Assembly: GCA_018303895.1 (NCBI GenBank)
Contig: JAGVXJ010000077.1
Coordinates: 1 to 12,839 of the forward strand
Direction of reading: 5' to 3'
Origin: Candidatus Pacearchaeota archaeon
Lineage (GTDB): Archaea > Nanobdellota > Nanobdellia > Pacearchaeales > GW2011-AR1
Length of the DNA: 12,839 bases
A model generated the notes under the pieces. The model worked only from the letters and a program-made list of their open reading frames with translations, was not told the DNA's origin and did no database searches. The position numbers and the translations under genes are program-made. Of this stretch, positions 12,210-12,839 are shown one piece after another (position 1 is the stretch's first letter; each line of letters begins with the position of its first letter).

Positions 12210-12839
12210 TTATGATTTTGCGGTTTTCCATAATAATTCAAAATAGTTTTTATATGATTGTGATGCTTTCTCGCTAATTATTAAAATTGCTATTGGTTCT
12301 TCCCCCCAAATAATATTCAAAACTTTATCTTCGTAAATTGCAATCGTGGATGGTATCACCTCTTTTTCGGAGAGATACTTTGCAATAAATGGATTAAGAA
12401 AATCTCTTTTCTTATTTTCAGGCAAAAGAATTTTACATTTAACTTTGTTCAGCTTTAATTTCAAATGCCATTGTTCGTAATAACTTCCCATGGATTCTTT
12501 CATCCCCCAACCCGTGCCGAAGACTAAAAGTTCTGATTTTATTTTCGTGATTTCCTCAAGAATTGTTTTTAATCCTTTTTTCCCTCGGAAAATTGTTGCT
12601 TCTTGTTTTCTTTCTGAAGAAATTTTTAATTTTTCAATTTGAGGCAGAAGCTCTTTCATTATTTTTTCTTCATTTAGAATTTCTTCTCTCTTGCGATTAA
12701 CATATTCTTTTAATTCTTCTGAAGATGCAACTTCGAAATGTTTAATGTTTTTTATTAGAACAAAACCTACAAGTCCTTTTTCGATTAATTTTTCTAAATT
12801 ATCATAAACAATATTTCGATGAAGTTTTGTTTTTTTGAT
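12210..12839 (-). CDS. TrmB-family transcriptional regulator, 3' part
   Basis: The minus-strand frame is open from the right edge to a stop at 12210, giving 209 residues without the true start. The visible N-terminal part is the end of a winged helix-turn-helix (KTKLHRNIVYDNLEKLIEKG, then GLVGFVLI and HFEVASSEELKEYV). A charged, coiled-coil-like stretch follows at about residues 48-75. The C-terminal domain resembles the TrmB sensor half (GLKTILEEITKIKSELLVFGTGWG, KVKCKILLPENKKRD). TrmB-type proteins repress or activate archaeal genes in response to sugars or other small molecules; this one is short and its ligand is unknown. A start at the Met at 12659 would delete the DNA-binding domain and is not likely. 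It may regulate itself or the DHH gene 38 nt downstream, but nothing proves that. Confidence 0.85.
   Translation of the reverse strand: MKKTKLHRNIVYDNLEKLIEKGLVGFVLIKNIKHFEVASSEELKEYVNRKREEILNEEKIMKELLPQIEKLKISSERKQEATIFRGKKGLKTILEEITKIKSELLVFGTGWGMKESMGSYYEQWHLKLKLNKVKCKILLPENKKRDFLNPFIAKYLSEKEVIPSTIAIYEDKVLNIIWGEEPIAILIISEKASQSYKNYFELLWKTAKS

Overview
The window looks archaeal. It carries gatD and gatE, the Glu-tRNA(Gln) amidotransferase subunits found only in archaea, and an archaeal/eukaryotic-type prolyl-tRNA synthetase. It also has a TrmB-family regulator, a RecJ-like DHH phosphoesterase and a tRNA-Arg gene interrupted at position 37/38 with a bulge-helix-bulge splice site. The DNA is AT-rich, and genes are small and tightly packed: convergent genes abut or overlap at 6159/6160 and 9924-9932. 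Almost every first gene has a TATA-like box centred 25-29 nt before its start codon and no Shine-Dalgarno sequence, which is the leaderless archaeal layout. Together this suggests a reduced-genome DPANN-type archaeon (Woesearchaeota/Pacearchaeota-like). The lineage is an inference.

Layout. Positions 1-3918 (minus) hold gatD, a nucleotidyltransferase-like gene, a calcineurin-like phosphoesterase and the 5' part of gatE, which runs off the left edge. Positions 4008-6159 (plus) hold gatB, divergent from gatD, and then a lipase-like alpha/beta hydrolase. Positions 6160-7450 (minus) hold a SIMPL-domain protein and a membrane-anchored winged-helix regulator, 1 nt apart. Positions 7451-7855 hold a duplicated tRNA 3' end, the intron-bearing tRNA-Arg(UCG) and its promoter. 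Positions 7856-9932 (plus) hold a 57-residue ORF, proS and an unrecognised 104-residue ORF. Positions 9924-11005 hold two divergent nucleoside 2-deoxyribosyltransferase-like genes. Positions 11006-11124 hold two palindromic 32-nt repeats nested in a larger inverted repeat, between convergent genes. Positions 11125-12839 (minus) hold the DHH phosphoesterase and the C-terminal part of a TrmB-family regulator that enters from the right edge.

How the genes work together. The main theme is translation: tRNA-dependent Gln synthesis (GatD+GatE), probable tRNA-dependent Asn synthesis (GatB, whose GatA and GatC partners are not here), Pro-tRNA synthesis and a tRNA-Arg. The accessory signals are the nucleotidyltransferase/phosphoesterase pair splitting gatD from gatE, the SIMPL/membrane-regulator pair, the divergent deoxyribosyltransferase-like pair, the tRNA 3'-end duplication that may mark an old integration event, and the tandem palindromic repeats. 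I see no CRISPR array, cas gene, transposase or integrase. The strongest candidates for something undescribed are the gatD-gatE insertion and the tandem repeats, both modest.
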